Assembly (NCBI GenBank): GCA_025084515.1 | Contig: JAJAGP010000019.1 | Span: 908,001 to 972,000, forward strand | Length of the DNA stretch: 64,000 nucleotides | Origin: Ancistrus triradiatus | Lineage: Eukaryota; Chordata; Actinopteri; Siluriformes; Loricariidae | Direction: 5' to 3' | Shown: in pieces, positions 1 through 12,000 of the stretch | How the letters are laid out: each line of letters starts with the position of its first letter | Numbering within the stretch: the first letter of the stretch is position 1 | Position numbers and translations under genes: made by a program | Notes under the pieces: generated by a model | What the model was told of the DNA's origin: nothing | Databases searched by the model: none | What the model saw: only the letters and a program-made list of their open reading frames with translations

Positions 1-28
1 TTTACATGCCTTTGTTCTTTGCTTGTTT

Positions 29-199
29 GGGCGGCACGGTGGCTTAGTGGGTATCACCGTCACCTCACAGCAAGAAGGTCCTGAGTTCAATCCTAGGGTG
101 TAGTGCCCTTGGTCCTCCCCGTGTCTGTATGAGTTTACTCTGGGTACTTCTCCCACACTCCAAAGACATGTGTGTTAGGTTAATTCTCTAAATTCTGTA

Positions 200-232
<33 letters not shown>
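29..232 (+). repeat. tRNA-derived SINE, family B, ending in (GT)n
   Basis: This copy opens with GGGCGGCACGGTGGCTTAGT, which resembles an RNA polymerase III A box. A B-box-like GAGTTCAATCC follows about 50 bp later, and then the body typical of this family (CCACACTCCAAAGACATG). It ends in a GT dinucleotide run at 204-232. Related copies lie near 27.4, 31.1, 40.3, 40.6 and 47.6 kb, and inverted ones near 7.4, 18.3 and 23.8 kb. Confidence 0.7.
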
Positions 233-235
<3 letters not shown>

Positions 236-415
236 CAGGTAGTCCTCGGGTTACGGCGGTCTCGAGTTACGACGTTTCGTGGTTACGACGCATCTCCCAT
301 TTACTGTATAAAGCCTTGTTTTGACTTAAGTGGTTTTGCGTCGTAAACGTCATAACGCGAACTTCGTGTTTGGTGTGCGCGGCGGAAGAATACACGGTTA
401 CGCGGCTCATTTTTT
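233..415. repeat. Fragment of a dispersed MITE-like repeat
   Basis: The segment begins TACAGGTAGTCCTCGGGTTA and is rich in TTACGACG-type words. This is a widespread vertebrate repeat style, probably a non-autonomous DNA transposon end. I see no matching right end or target duplication, so it is treated as a fragment. Confidence 0.4.
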
Positions 416-465
416 GATAATTACTGTGTTAGGATAGGTGTTAGGATAGGATAAGTGCTTACAGT

Positions 466-648
466 ACCGTATTTTTCGGGCTATAAAGCGCACCGGGTTA
501 TAAGGCGCATGAAATGAAACAAAACTCTTAAGTTCCCTCGGAAGCTCAGTTTGGTCTTTACCTGGCGCAGGGCGTCTTCTTGCTTCCTCCACTTCCGTAC
601 CATTGATTCGTTAATGTTGAATTCTCTCGCAGCTGCTCTATGTCCATG
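466..648 (-). mobile_element. Left part of a pogo-like DNA element
   Basis: It opens TACCGTATTTTTCGGGCTAT and closely matches 43099-43380, where a complete copy lies. The minus strand at about 574-648 encodes the same helix-turn-helix stretch (INESVVRKW-like, here frame-damaged) as the complete copy. The element stops abruptly at the TA/CA microsatellite that starts at 649, so the right half is missing. Confidence 0.6.
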
Positions 649-649
649 T

Positions 650-706
<57 letters not shown>

Positions 707-780
707 CTATATACACACACACCCATGGCATGGCCACTGATGCTAATAGCGAAGTTAAGTAAACCACATCAACAAACAAA
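649..780. repeat. (TA)n(CA)n microsatellite plus a SINE-B tail
   Basis: A short TA run is followed by about 20 CA units up to 703 and a few more to 721. Bases 724-780 (GCCACTGATGCTAATAGCGA, then AACAAACAAACAA) match the 3' tail of the family-B SINE seen whole at 31311-31370. Confidence 0.75.
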
Positions 781-1111
781 CAACTTTGCTTGTTGATTTA
801 TGAGGAAGTTGCATGGCATTCGCAAATTTCTCAGTTGCGTCTAATTTAGTTTAGCCATCATGTGAACATACAAGAGTGTGTTGAAACTTCAAACCTTCAA
901 TCCTTTCAGTAATTACATAAAGCCTTTAAGTGTTCTGAAAGAGTTCAGTAGTTTTTACAACCTGCCTCCTTAGTCAAAGGGATTGGGAAAATGTGCTGTA
1001 ATTAAGATTGTTAAATGTAAAGGGTGTGTTATTATCTTTGCCTTTCAAAAATGAACAAGGTATTTTTGTACACGACTGTATGTGTTAGTCTGTGTTTACT
1101 TTCTTCTGCAG

Positions 1112-3884
1112 AGTGTTCTCTGTTCGATGGAGCACTGGAATTTTTGGTTGGGAAGGATCTTGATGATGATGATGACGATGAAGAGGATGAGCATTTCTCC
1201 ACACCACCCAGTAGCCCTGTGTCACATCTAGGTATAGCCCACATTGCCATGGAGACCTTACCCTGGAGGTTCTGTTACGAACGACGGCACATCCAGACAG
1301 CAGCAGTGGGGATGCAGACCAATGTCTTCCAGAAGCTCCTCCCTCACAAAGAGCTGGAGTCCTTTAGCCCCGCCTCTTGTTACACTGGCTACTTCACACT
1401 CACAATGAGAGGTTTGGACTGGAATGATGTAAATAGCATTCACTTACTTCCGTGCATGCACACACACCGCTGTGCTTCACGTTTGTGTGTAAAGTTTTGT
1501 CAGATGGCGTGATGCTGGATGTCCTGTTCCTTCCTGCTACTCCCGGGAACTTACACTGGAAGCCGATCCCCTTGACACATGACAACACCTGGGAGTCTAT
1601 CCTAGCACATGGTGGCTTCTCACCACATTCCCCACCCCCGAGCCCAGGTAATATAATGTGTGATTACTATCTCTGACAAATATTACGGAATCACACACCA
1701 CATCATGAATCACAGATATGACATTACTCGTAATCAAGGTAAAATGTTCAATTAATCATCATATGGATTTGAGGTCATATCGCCCAGCACCACTTCCACA
1801 GTCCAAAGACAGGCACTATGTTAATTGATTATGCTAATTTGACATTTCCTGAGTATGTATATAGGACTAGTCTTGATATAACCTTGTGTATTTACCATCC
1901 CAAATCAGAAAATGTTGGGACAGTATGGAAAATGCATATTAAAAAAACCCCACAATGTTCTTACATTTACTTTGACTTCTGTTTCATTGCAGACAGTATG
2001 AACCTGAGATATTTCATGTTTTGTCTGTCTTTGTAATGTGTGCACCATGTGGTTTTGCATGGTCTTATTGAAAAACGCATGGACGTTAGTCTGGATGGTC
2101 CTTATTGTCTTTGGTCTGGACCACAAGGCTTCCATTTTTTCCAAAAAAATTTATCAGACCACAACACATGTGAGGGTCCATCCTAGATGCCTCCGAACAA
2201 AGAGACGTCGCTTCTGGACGTTGTTAACATGAGGCTTCTTTTTTGCACAATAAAGTTTTACGTGGCATTTGGGAATGTAACTCGATATTGTAGTGCTTGA
2301 CAAAGGTTTGCCAAAGTAATCCCTTTCCCATGTGTTTCTATCAGCTGTTGAAGAATGACACTACTTAATGTAGTGTCGTATGAGGGATCAAAGATCACAG
2401 GCATTCATGTATTTCTCATGCATTTGTTGATAAACTGGAGATCCTCTGACCTGACCATCTTTGCTCATCAAAGACTCAGCCTTTCCTGGATGCGGATTTT
2501 GTACCAAATCATAATTAAGGTCACCTGTTGACATCACTTGTTTGAAATCACACAATTATTTAGTTTTTTTTTTATTTTTTATTACTAGCTCTAATTTCCC
2601 CCATCCCAACTTTTCATGGAATGTGTTGCAGGCCTGAAATGCAGGAATGGAGGATTATTAACAAACTAGAGAGGTGCATTTCCTGAAGAAGATGCGAGTG
2701 TGATTGCCATGATGACTGCAATGATCGACCCTAAGTGTACCTCTTGGTCCCGAAGGGCATCACATGTCTCCTCAGGGTGCCCCCGGGACCAAGCGTGCCG
2801 AATTTCGTGGTCATAGGTCGAAAACTGACTGAGTTACGGCCTTTGATGCGCCAGGGGCCCCGGGGACCCATGGGCATCACCTATCACCTCAAATTGCACT
2901 CGGGACCAAGCCTGCCGAATTTCGTGGCCGTAGGTCAAAACTGACTGAGTTACGATTCGTTAAGGACAAGTCAATACTGTCAAGGACAAAATTCAGTGCA
3001 TCATCCATTTAGCAGAGAAGGTGATTGGCTGCAACCTGCCATCTCTCAGGGACCTACATGACTCCCGGTCTCTGAGACGAGCAGGAAAAATCATGGCTGA
3101 TCCCTCTCATCCTGAACATAACCTATTCAGCATACTTCCTTCAGGCAAGAGGCTAAGGTCTACTCTGACCAGAACCTCAAGACATAAAAAACTGTTTCTT
3201 CCCAACTGCAGTTGGCCTCATCAGCAACACCCGGATTTCCCACTGACAGCTTCAATCCCCCTCATAGACATATTTAGTAACCTATTTGCACATATGCATA
3301 ATAGCGTACCACTCCACATGGTATGCTATAATAATGCATAATCTTCAACTGTGAATGCCTGCACCTTGTTTACATTAGGCGTGTTCTAATGGATATATTT
3401 AATTTAATATAATTTGTCATTTCTTCTGTCTCATTCAAAATGTTTGACCATTCGCCAAACCCTATACAAGCACACCATTCCCAACCAGACCAGATGCATT
3501 GGCGCTGGAACGGGGTCGATATCTTGAAAATTGCAGCAGTTGATAGCCTGACAAACGTGGAAGAAGAAGAAGAAGACTTTCGGATAACCTATAGAGGCAA
3601 TCACACTAATAAAAATGTAGTTTGACATGAAAACATGGAATATCTCAGGTTCATACTTTCATACCATCAGATTTTTCTGATTTGGGGTTATATGTAACCT
3701 TGTGTGTCTGTCTCATTTTTACAACATTTTAATGACAGCTTCTGTTCCTTTCTCCACAGCTGACTTGATTGCCACAGCAGAGCGTCTGAGAAATCAGAGA
3801 GTGATGTGTGTGTTAGAGGCGTGTGCACTGGGTGGAGACAGAGTGGAGCTTGTTCTAAACCGTGCTTTTCCTCTAAGGAGTTGA
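1112..3884 (+). CDS. Unidentified protein, last three exons (3' end)
   Basis: Three exons join in frame: 1112-1411, 1504-1647 and 3760-3884 (TGA at 3882-3884), giving 189 C-terminal residues. Acceptors are TTCTGCAG, TTTTGTCAG and TCTCCACAG; donors are AGAG|GTTTGG and CCCAG|GTAATA. The first exon starts in codon phase, so more exons lie left of the window. The protein has an acidic run (KDLDDDDDDEEDE), a proline/serine linker (STPPSSPVS), the block ETLPWRFCYERRHIQ, and a compact end reading VELVLNRAFPLRS. There is no signal peptide, membrane segment or catalytic motif that I recognise. The gene is convergent with AMDHD1, a position held by HAL in human, but the sequence is not HAL. Introns hold a mariner-like relic, a tandem dimer and a LINE end. 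Coding status is well supported by three matching splice phases; identity is open. Confidence 0.75.
1896..2672 (-). mobile_element. Tc1/mariner-type relic (AACCCCAAATCAGAAAAAGTT family)
   Basis: The left end ATCCCAAATCAGAAAATGTT followed by GGGACAGTATGG is the terminal sequence of a family found again at 10.7-12.3, 35.1-36.3 and 53.7-55.0 kb. The minus strand carries degraded transposase pieces. The right end is truncated after the GTGTTGCAGGCCTGAAATGC segment. It lies in the last intron of the unidentified gene. Confidence 0.65.
2753..2960. repeat. GC-rich tandem dimer, unit about 117 bp
   Basis: Two copies of GGGACCAAGCxTGCCGAATT, followed by TCGTGG and ACTGACTGAGTTACG, start at 2785 and 2902. 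The units also share an upstream GGGCATCAC. Base composition is much richer in G and C than the surroundings. Origin is unknown. Confidence 0.6.
2965..3340 (+). mobile_element. LINE 3' fragment (CR1/L2-like reverse transcriptase end)
   Basis: The frame from 3021 encodes VIGCNLPSLRDLHDSRSLRR, then MADPSHPEHNLFSILPSGKR and LRSTLTRTSRHKKLFLPN. This matches the conserved C-terminal tail of CR1/L2/Rex-type retrotransposon proteins (DPSHP…LLPSG-R-RS…R). No upstream polymerase domain is present, as expected of a 5'-truncated insertion. Confidence 0.7.
3615..3695. repeat. Terminal fragment of the AACCCCAAATC mariner-like family
   Basis: ATATCTCAGGTTCATAC and TTTTTCTGATTTGGGGTTAT match the right terminal region of the copies at 36.2-36.3 kb. 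Confidence 0.45.
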
Positions 3885-4432
3885 GTGTACGCTACAACAA
3901 AGCACACACATCTCCTTTCTAAACAAGTAAAAGTTCAGTTTTTTAGAGTTTCAGTAGCTGTTATGATGCCACCTCCAGCTTGGTTTCAGTGAACATGCTG
4001 GGTTTTGTTATGGTGTCTAAATATCTGAAGAAGTCAGGTTTTGTTTTGTAACTCCAGGAAAGTTTTCACTGGAGAGTTTGCTTAGTGTTTCTGACCAGCT
4101 TCAAGAATGGTTACACATTTTAGTGTAGTCCATCAGATTAAAATCTAAACATATTTGTAACATAATTTATATTAATTTAAATACAATGTTTATTTTCCTG
4201 TTTAACATAAGTGAGCAGATTTGCAGCTTGCTCTTTGTGATAACGCACTTTTCCATTAGAATACAAACTGAAGCAGAAATGCTGGGGTATTGGTTTGGAC
4301 AACCATGTGCTATTTCGCTGGCTTCTTTTGTTTTGTTTTTTACAATCGTTTCATACTATTATTTATGTTTTTGAAAATACATGGGTAGATATTATGTAAA
4401 GGCTCCATAGTATCTGCTGTTACAGTAGACAG

Positions 4433-4463
4433 TTTATTATCTTATCAGACCCTTGAAAATAAA
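4433..4463. promoter_or_regulatory. Overlapping convergent poly(A) signals
   Basis: AATAAA on the minus strand at 4433-4438 lies 39 nt beyond the AMDHD1 stop. AATAAA on the plus strand at 4458-4463 lies about 575 nt beyond the stop of the upstream unidentified gene. If both are used, the two 3' ends overlap antisense by a few tens of bases. Use is inferred. Confidence 0.45.
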
Positions 4464-4476
4464 TCAAAGTGCACTT

Positions 4477-5733
4477 TCAGAGGTCCAAGACCTTGTCATT
4501 CTCATAGACAATGTTCCCTTTAATTACGACAAATCTTATCAGCTCTTGGTGGCTTCCAAACTGGTAGATAAGATGCTCCCATCTGTGAAGAGTAAGAAGA
4601 AATAATCAGCCAATGCGAGCCAATCCATCCGTCCTTCTGCATAAATACTGAGCTCCATGCCACAGGAATTCAGTTACAGACCCTGAATAATTCATTCTAA
4701 CCAGTACTTAACAGTTCAATTCAAACTGTAAAGGCATGCAGCAATGATTTGGTCAACTTGACATATTTCTTCTAATTCTTTTGCCGGTGTACCGTGGGGC
4801 GTTAATGATGAGAAGGTCTCCTTGTTTGCCAGGCTCTAGTGATCCGTGCACATGCGAGCGATTGAGAGCGTAGGCTGCGTTTATGGTGGCGGCTGCTAGA
4901 GCTTCGGGCATCGACATTTTCATTGTCACACAGGCCAAGTGCATCACCATGGGCTGGCAAACAGTAGATTGTTGGAAACACATTTTAAGACATTTAAAAA
5001 GTTGGGACGGTGTGGAGAATTTAATTTAAAAAATGCAGTGTTTCTTGCATTAACTTTGGTGTTAATGGTGTTTGGTGTTTTCTGTTTTTTTTTTTTTTTT
5101 CAGCTTCATTTCATTTGTTAATAAACATCCATTCCTGCGTTTCAGGCCTGCAACACACTCCAAAATAAGTTGGGACAGTGGCAATCTAGGGCTAGTAATG
5201 AAAAAAACTTAAATAATGATGTGATTTCTAACAGGTGATGTCAAGACGTCATTGTGATTTTAATTCAGTATTCAGCATTAACAAAAGGCAGAGTCTGTAA
5301 GGATCAAATATAGCCAGAAGACCTCCAGATTATCAACAAATAAGTTGGAAAATTATTATCCGACTTTTTCAGTTTCAATAACGATACATAAACTTTACAT
5401 ATCAGTCGATACCCGATATCGATCTGATACTATTGTTGAATTAATAAGTCATGTAGCTTACCATGTGGGAGAGACTTAAAAGGCATCAGTATTGACTTAA
5501 ACATTACTAACGTTGTAAAACAAGGTATAACAAATTAACACATAGATATAAACATATTTATTTGTCATAATAAAAATTGTGCAGGGCCTTGGCACAGGTC
5601 AAATTCAAAATGAATGGCAGTCAAACATCTTAAACTTATAATTATAATATATATATAATATATATAATATATATATAATATTATCATAATATATATATAT
5701 ATATATCATAATATATATGTGTGTTGGTGGTGA

Positions 5734-5771
<38 letters not shown>

Positions 5772-5826
5772 GTGTGGTTGTGTATGTATGTGTAAATGTA
5801 TGTTTATTATAGATATATCTAGAATA

Positions 5827-5860
<34 letters not shown>

Positions 5861-5895
5861 GATATATATATATATATAGACACACACACACACCT

Positions 5896-5955
<60 letters not shown>

Positions 5956-5958
5956 GTG

Positions 5959-5989
<31 letters not shown>

Positions 5990-6034
5990 ATATATTATTA
6001 CGGTCTGTATACATAGATATATATAGCCATATAT

Positions 6035-6072
<38 letters not shown>

Positions 6073-9000
6073 ATATATTATATATATATATATGTGTGTG
6101 GTGTGTATGTAAGTATGTGGTGTAATATATCTTCTATATATATATATATTATATATATTATGTATATGTGTTGTGTGTTGTATCTACATGTCCTATATAT
6201 AAATATATATAATATATCATATCTATCTATATTCATATATATACATATTATATATATATATTAATCAGTAATATTATATTTTGCTGCCATCACCCCCGGC
6301 AACATTTCTTTTGCAGATGCTGCACGTTGCCATTGAACTTGTTGGTGTAAGTGATGTATGGCGTAGCACGTGTCACAAAATTAAAGTGAATGCATCACTC
6401 CCATGGATCGGCTTAATTTTCCAATACCTGATCCAGCTAATTTTGTTAATATCGGGACAGAGACCCAATCCTAATATCGGATCGGTTAATAAAAATTACT
6501 GATATGATTAAAAACAATGCTCCTCAAAGAAAGATTGGACAACCATTCAGGTTTCATTAGTAGCTCTAGATTTCCCCCGTCCCAACTTTTATTGGAATGT
6601 GTTGCAGGCCTGAAATGCAGGAATGGATGTCTATAAACAATTAAAATGCAATAAAAGTCAAAGTAAATGTAAGACACATTACTTGCTTTTTGCATACCGT
6701 CCCAACTTTTTCTGATTTGAGGTTGTATATATTAAAAGCACAACAGCAAGGTGTCCTGTGAGTGTTCGTTACCATAGAACAGCAGTATGCATTGGGATTA
6801 AAGTCGCTGCCGAGAGAAACTATGACTCCAGCATCGAGCATATCTCTGGCACGAGGACATGGAAGCCTGTTTTAACACAAGTATTCATTTCACTAATGGT
6901 GTGAACTGTAATGTTTGTTAGCAGGCTTCTTGTATATTATTTGACGTCTCTACCTGAGAATGTAAGCGGTGGTAGGTAGAAGGACAGCTGAAATCTTGGC
7001 CTTTGCCATGGCTGCGATGCCCTCATCTGTTACTTCCTCCAGATGACTTATGGCTAAAGCGCCAAGCTCTTTCCCAAGCTGACATTAAAAGTGAGAGAAA
7101 TGGACAGTGTTTAATAATACTGCATTTAAGTTATGTCTCCAAGTCTTTTTGTATGATTTTACATGCTTCATTTTCATAGCCTCTCTCAAGTCCAGACAGT
7201 TTTAAACTTAATCTCTATCTAATGTATATGTATGTAGTTGTGGGTCATTTATTTTTAAATTTCCCCAGTACTGAAATAAAATTAGAAAACTAATTTACTT
7301 AAAAACTGCTTACACATAATCAGTGTCATAATGAGCCAGGGCCTAACAAATCAGGGTGCCAATCCATAGCAGAGCACAGGTACATGCTGACACATGGTCA
7401 CTTTAGAGACACCAACTGATGTCTTTGGGACGAACCCAGAGTATGCAGAGGAAAGACACAGGGGTTGTAGCTGGTTGTAGCTGTTCTGAGATTGTAGCCT
7501 GAGTATGTGGGTGAGTGCATTCACACCTGAGCGGAGTTCATAGGATGCAGTTCATCTCCATGAAAGTTGATGTTGAGGCCCATGTCCTTTCCAGCCTGTA
7601 GAATTTGGCGTGTGGCGTTCAGGTCAAAAACGCCTTTCTCACAGAACACGTCAATGTTGTCCACCTGAAGGCTGCCTGTGGCAATGTGCTTTTGTAAAGC
7701 TGGCAGCTGCACTGATAAAATGTTCTCCGTTGCCTCTTCCATAGTTTTTCCTCTGTACATGAATACAAGCAAATACCATTGATGTGGACTGTGGGACTGT
7801 GGTAGCCTAGTGGTTAAGATACTGGACTCTGGACCAGAAGGTCAAGGGTTCAAATCCCACCTCTGCCAAGCTGCCACTGTTGGGTCCTTGAGCAAGACCC
7901 TTAAGCCACAATTGCTTGGATTGTAAGACTGTACCAATTGTAAGTCGCTCTGGATAAGGGCGTCTGCTAAATGCTGTAAATGTATGTAAAATGTACCATA
8001 TATAAATTATTTTTTGGTTTATTCATGTTTTACATAGTGGAGCAAGAGTAAAAAGCTGCTGCCTTTAGACATTTGTAAGAAATTTGTAAGTCAAGTCAAG
8101 TCAGATTTATTTATATAGCGCTTTTTACAATGGAGCATTGTCTCAAAGCAACTTTACAAGTTTAGATTATCTCCTAATAACTACGTCCAATCCCAAATTG
8201 AGCAAGCCTAGGGTGACAGTGGCAAGGAAAAACTCCCTAGTTCTAGGAAGAAACCTTGGGAGGACCAAGACTCAAAAAGGGACCAAACCTCCTTGGGCGG
8301 CATAGATGATAAATCTAAGAGCGAACTAAAGTCATGGAGTCATGGTCGAATAAAATGTGAATTATGCACAGTGGAGCTCCATCAGATGAACATCATGTGT
8401 GGGGCCGGAACTGCCGGAACACAGCTCGGAGAGAAAACAGAAAATGTAATTAGTTATTGATTAAGAGCACAGTGTTTATTAACAATCACTGATGCCATGT
8501 CAATCACTGATGCCAAGTGTAGCATAGACCCCCCGGCAGCATTAGCTATAGCATCATAGCTAGAAAGCTAGAAAGAGGAGAACTGGTAGGAAACACACAG
8601 CCAAGAGGGATCACATGAGACACTTGGCAACCCCACGAGCGGGTCAGAAGACAGCAACCCAACAACGTCTCTGATCCACCATAAGACTCTTTGACTATGA
8701 ACCCCCAGCTCTGCCTTTATTCTACGGCAAGGAGGCATGGAGTCCAGATCACGAGGACCGAAGCCTAGTTCACACAGGACCGCCCACTCGACACTCCTGG
8801 CTAGCGGACAAGGCAGGCAGGCCAGACATGACTTCCAGACTCCCGGCCCCAGCGACCCAAGCCATGCAATCCTGGTCCTAAAATCTAGTCAAACAGCCTG
8901 CGTAAATAGGTATGTCCTTTAGCCTAGACTTAAAACTTTGGGAGGTGTCTGAATCTCGAACAAAAGTGGGAAGTTTAATTCCATAGTTGGGGGGCCATGT

Positions 9001-12000
9001 ATGAGAAAAGCCTTTCCCCCTGCTGGTGACTTTTTTAATTCTAGGAACTAAAAGAAGTCCTGCACCCTGCGAACGAAGTAGACGAGTTGGATTGTAAAAC
9101 TCTAAGAGTTCACTCAGATAATGTGGGGCCAGGCCATGTAGAGCTTTATAAGTTATAAGAAGTATTTTGTAATCAATGCGGAATGTAAGCAGTTTTAAGT
9201 AAATTAGTTTTCTGATTTTTTACTTGTTTTAAATAAATCACACACAACTGCAGACACATTAGATAGAGATCAAGCTTAAAACCCTCTGGGGTGTTCCTTT
9301 AATCTAGTTCTACAATGACACTGTTTCCTGGACTAAATGCTGATATGCATACTCTCTCTCTTTTTTTATATTCAATATTTTATTTACATTATATTATTTA
9401 GTCTTATATTCTCTATTTTATACTCTTCATAATATTGTATTCTCTTTAATTTATCATAGTCTATATATTTTTATATTTTATTTATTCAGTTTTCTTTAAA
9501 TATATTCTCTCCTAAGTTTTATATTTTGCTTCTGTTTATTTCAGCTATTACTAAAACCTTATTAATTAGGTAACTTGGTCCTTTTTTGAGCCTTGGTCCT
9601 CCCAAGGATTCTTCTTTATAAGATTTAGCAAGCCTTGCCACCGTCAGCCCAGGCTTGCTCAGTTAGGGCTTTGGGCCTACATTTTTGTGAAGATGCTTTG
9701 AGACAATGCTCCATTGTAATAAGTAATAAATTTGACTTTGACTTCCAGGTCCAAACAATCTCAAGTAATGCTGATTACCTGACTTGGGTGTAATAGGAAC
9801 AAAAAAATCCTTTGGCTGAAGCTCCCTATGGAACGATTAGAAATGTCTACGTTTGATGTAATTGCAGCTCTTATATGAGGCGCTGTTGTGGACAAAATTA
9901 CTGCCAAAATGTGAGGGAACAAAAGTTTTTTTTTTTGGTCAGGAGAGAGATCAAATGTAAGAGGGATTGTAGCCCTCTAGTGGCAGCTCCAGTGGCCAGC
10001 ATGCGAATGAAAGTAGCTAGGGACATTCAGTGAACATTTGTTGGAAACATTCATACTTTCATTCTCTCATTCATTCGTGTGCACTGTTCATTATATCTCT
10101 CTTGTCAGCTACTTTCATTCTCTCTTGCATGCACTGACTCTTGGACCTGGCACTAGAGCAGTTCTATCCCCTGGATCTTTCTCGCACAGAAACGGTTTCA
10201 TTCCCTCTAGCATTTTGGCAGGACATTTCTCCATTTCTCCACAGTGTCTCGTACTCTTATACAATGCTGTCTGTACAACAAAAGAATAAGCATAGTGTGT
10301 CACCTGGGTACTGCGTGGGCACCACAGTATGTTGACGATATCCCAATAGGCATGGATTTCCTTGCAGTGTCTATAACACTCAACATTTTTAGCTCAGTAT
10401 TGCGCTCCAGCCCATAGCCGCTCTTACACTCCACCAGTGTAGTGCCGGCTCTTAGCATACGCTCCAGGCGGCTGGTAAGACTCTTTAGCAGAGCTTCTGA
10501 ACTGGCTTCACGTGTGTGAGTAACTGTGTAGTGGATTCCCCCACCAGCCTCGTGCACCTCCATATATGTGGCTCCTGCTAGCTACACGAACAAAAACACA
10601 GTGTTGGTTATGCTTGCTGGAAACCACATGCTCATTGAGGTATTTAAAATCAAGCTCTTAAAATTGAGTGGAAAAGATTTTTCAACCAAATCAGAAAACG
10701 TTGGGGCAGGATGGAAATCTTTAAAAAATGCACAGTGTTTTTTACATTTACTTTGACTTTTATTTAATTGCAATGTTTTGTCTGGTCAGCTTCATTTCAT
10801 TTGTTAATAAACATCCATTCCATTTCAGGCCTGCAACACATTCCAAAAAAAGTTGGGACAGGAACTATTTAGGGCTAGTAATGAGGTAAAATACTAAATA
10901 ATTATGTGATTTCAAACAGTTGATGTCAACAGGTGATTATAATCACGATGGGCAAAGGATCTCCAGTTTATCAACAAATGCGTGAGAAAATTATTGAGAT
11001 GTTTTAAAACAATATTCCCCAAAGAAAGACTGAAAGGGATTTGCATATTTCAGTCCTAACCTTTTCTGATTTATCTTGTTTTGCATGGTCTTGATGAATA
11101 CATGGACGTCCCTGTGAAAGATGTTGTCTTGAAGGCAGCATATGGTGCTCTAAACTCTCAATGTACTTTTCTGCATTAATGCTGTAATCACAGAAGTGTA
11201 AATGACATTTGCCAAGGGCACTGACCCAACCCCATACCACGACAGAGTCTGGCTTTTCCAACTTGTAGCTGATAACAGTCTGGATGGTCCTTTTTGTCTT
11301 TGGTCTGGAGCACATGGCATCCATTGTTTCCAAAAAAGATCTGGAATACTGATTGGTCTGACCACAATACACATTCCCAGTGTGTGATGATGCCTCCAAG
11401 CCCAGATAATTGATGCTGTTTCAGGACATGGTTAACATGAGGCTTGTTTTTTTTACAGTAACGTTTTAAGTGCCATTTGAGAGTGTAACTCCGTATTATA
11501 GTGCTTGATAAAGGTTTGATAAAGTAATTCCTTGCCCATGAGGCTCTATCAGCTATTGTTGAATGAGGGAACCGAGATCACGGGTGTTCAGTTTAGGCGT
11601 GCACCCTTGCCCTTCACGCACTGAATTCTTCCAGTTTCCTTGAATTGTTTAATGATATTTTGCATTGTAGAGGGAGATGTATGCAAATCCCTTCCAGTCT
11701 TTCTTTGGGGTACATTGTTTTTAAAGATTTCAATAATTTTCTCCCACATTTGTACATTTACATTTACAGCATTTAGCAGACGCCCTTATCCAGAGCGACT
11801 TACAATTGGTACAGTCTTACAATCCAAGCAATTGGGTTAAGGTCCTTGCTCAAGGATCCAACAGTGGCAGCTTGGCAGAGGTGGGATTTGAACCCTGGAC
11901 CTTCTGGGCCAGAGTCCAGTACCTTAACCGCTAGGCTACCACAGTTTGTTGATAAACTGGAGATCATCTTCCCCTCTTTGGTCCTCAAAGACTCAACCTT

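Noticed and set aside
1405..1450. Donor at 1429 (GAT|GTAAAT) for the first exon of the unidentified gene
   Set aside because: Using it puts the next exon in a frame with an immediate TGA. The donor at 1412 restores phase.
5605..6016. Several open frames of 60-100 codons on both strands
   Set aside because: They translate the AT/GT microsatellite (runs of Y, I, T, H); no gene is supported.
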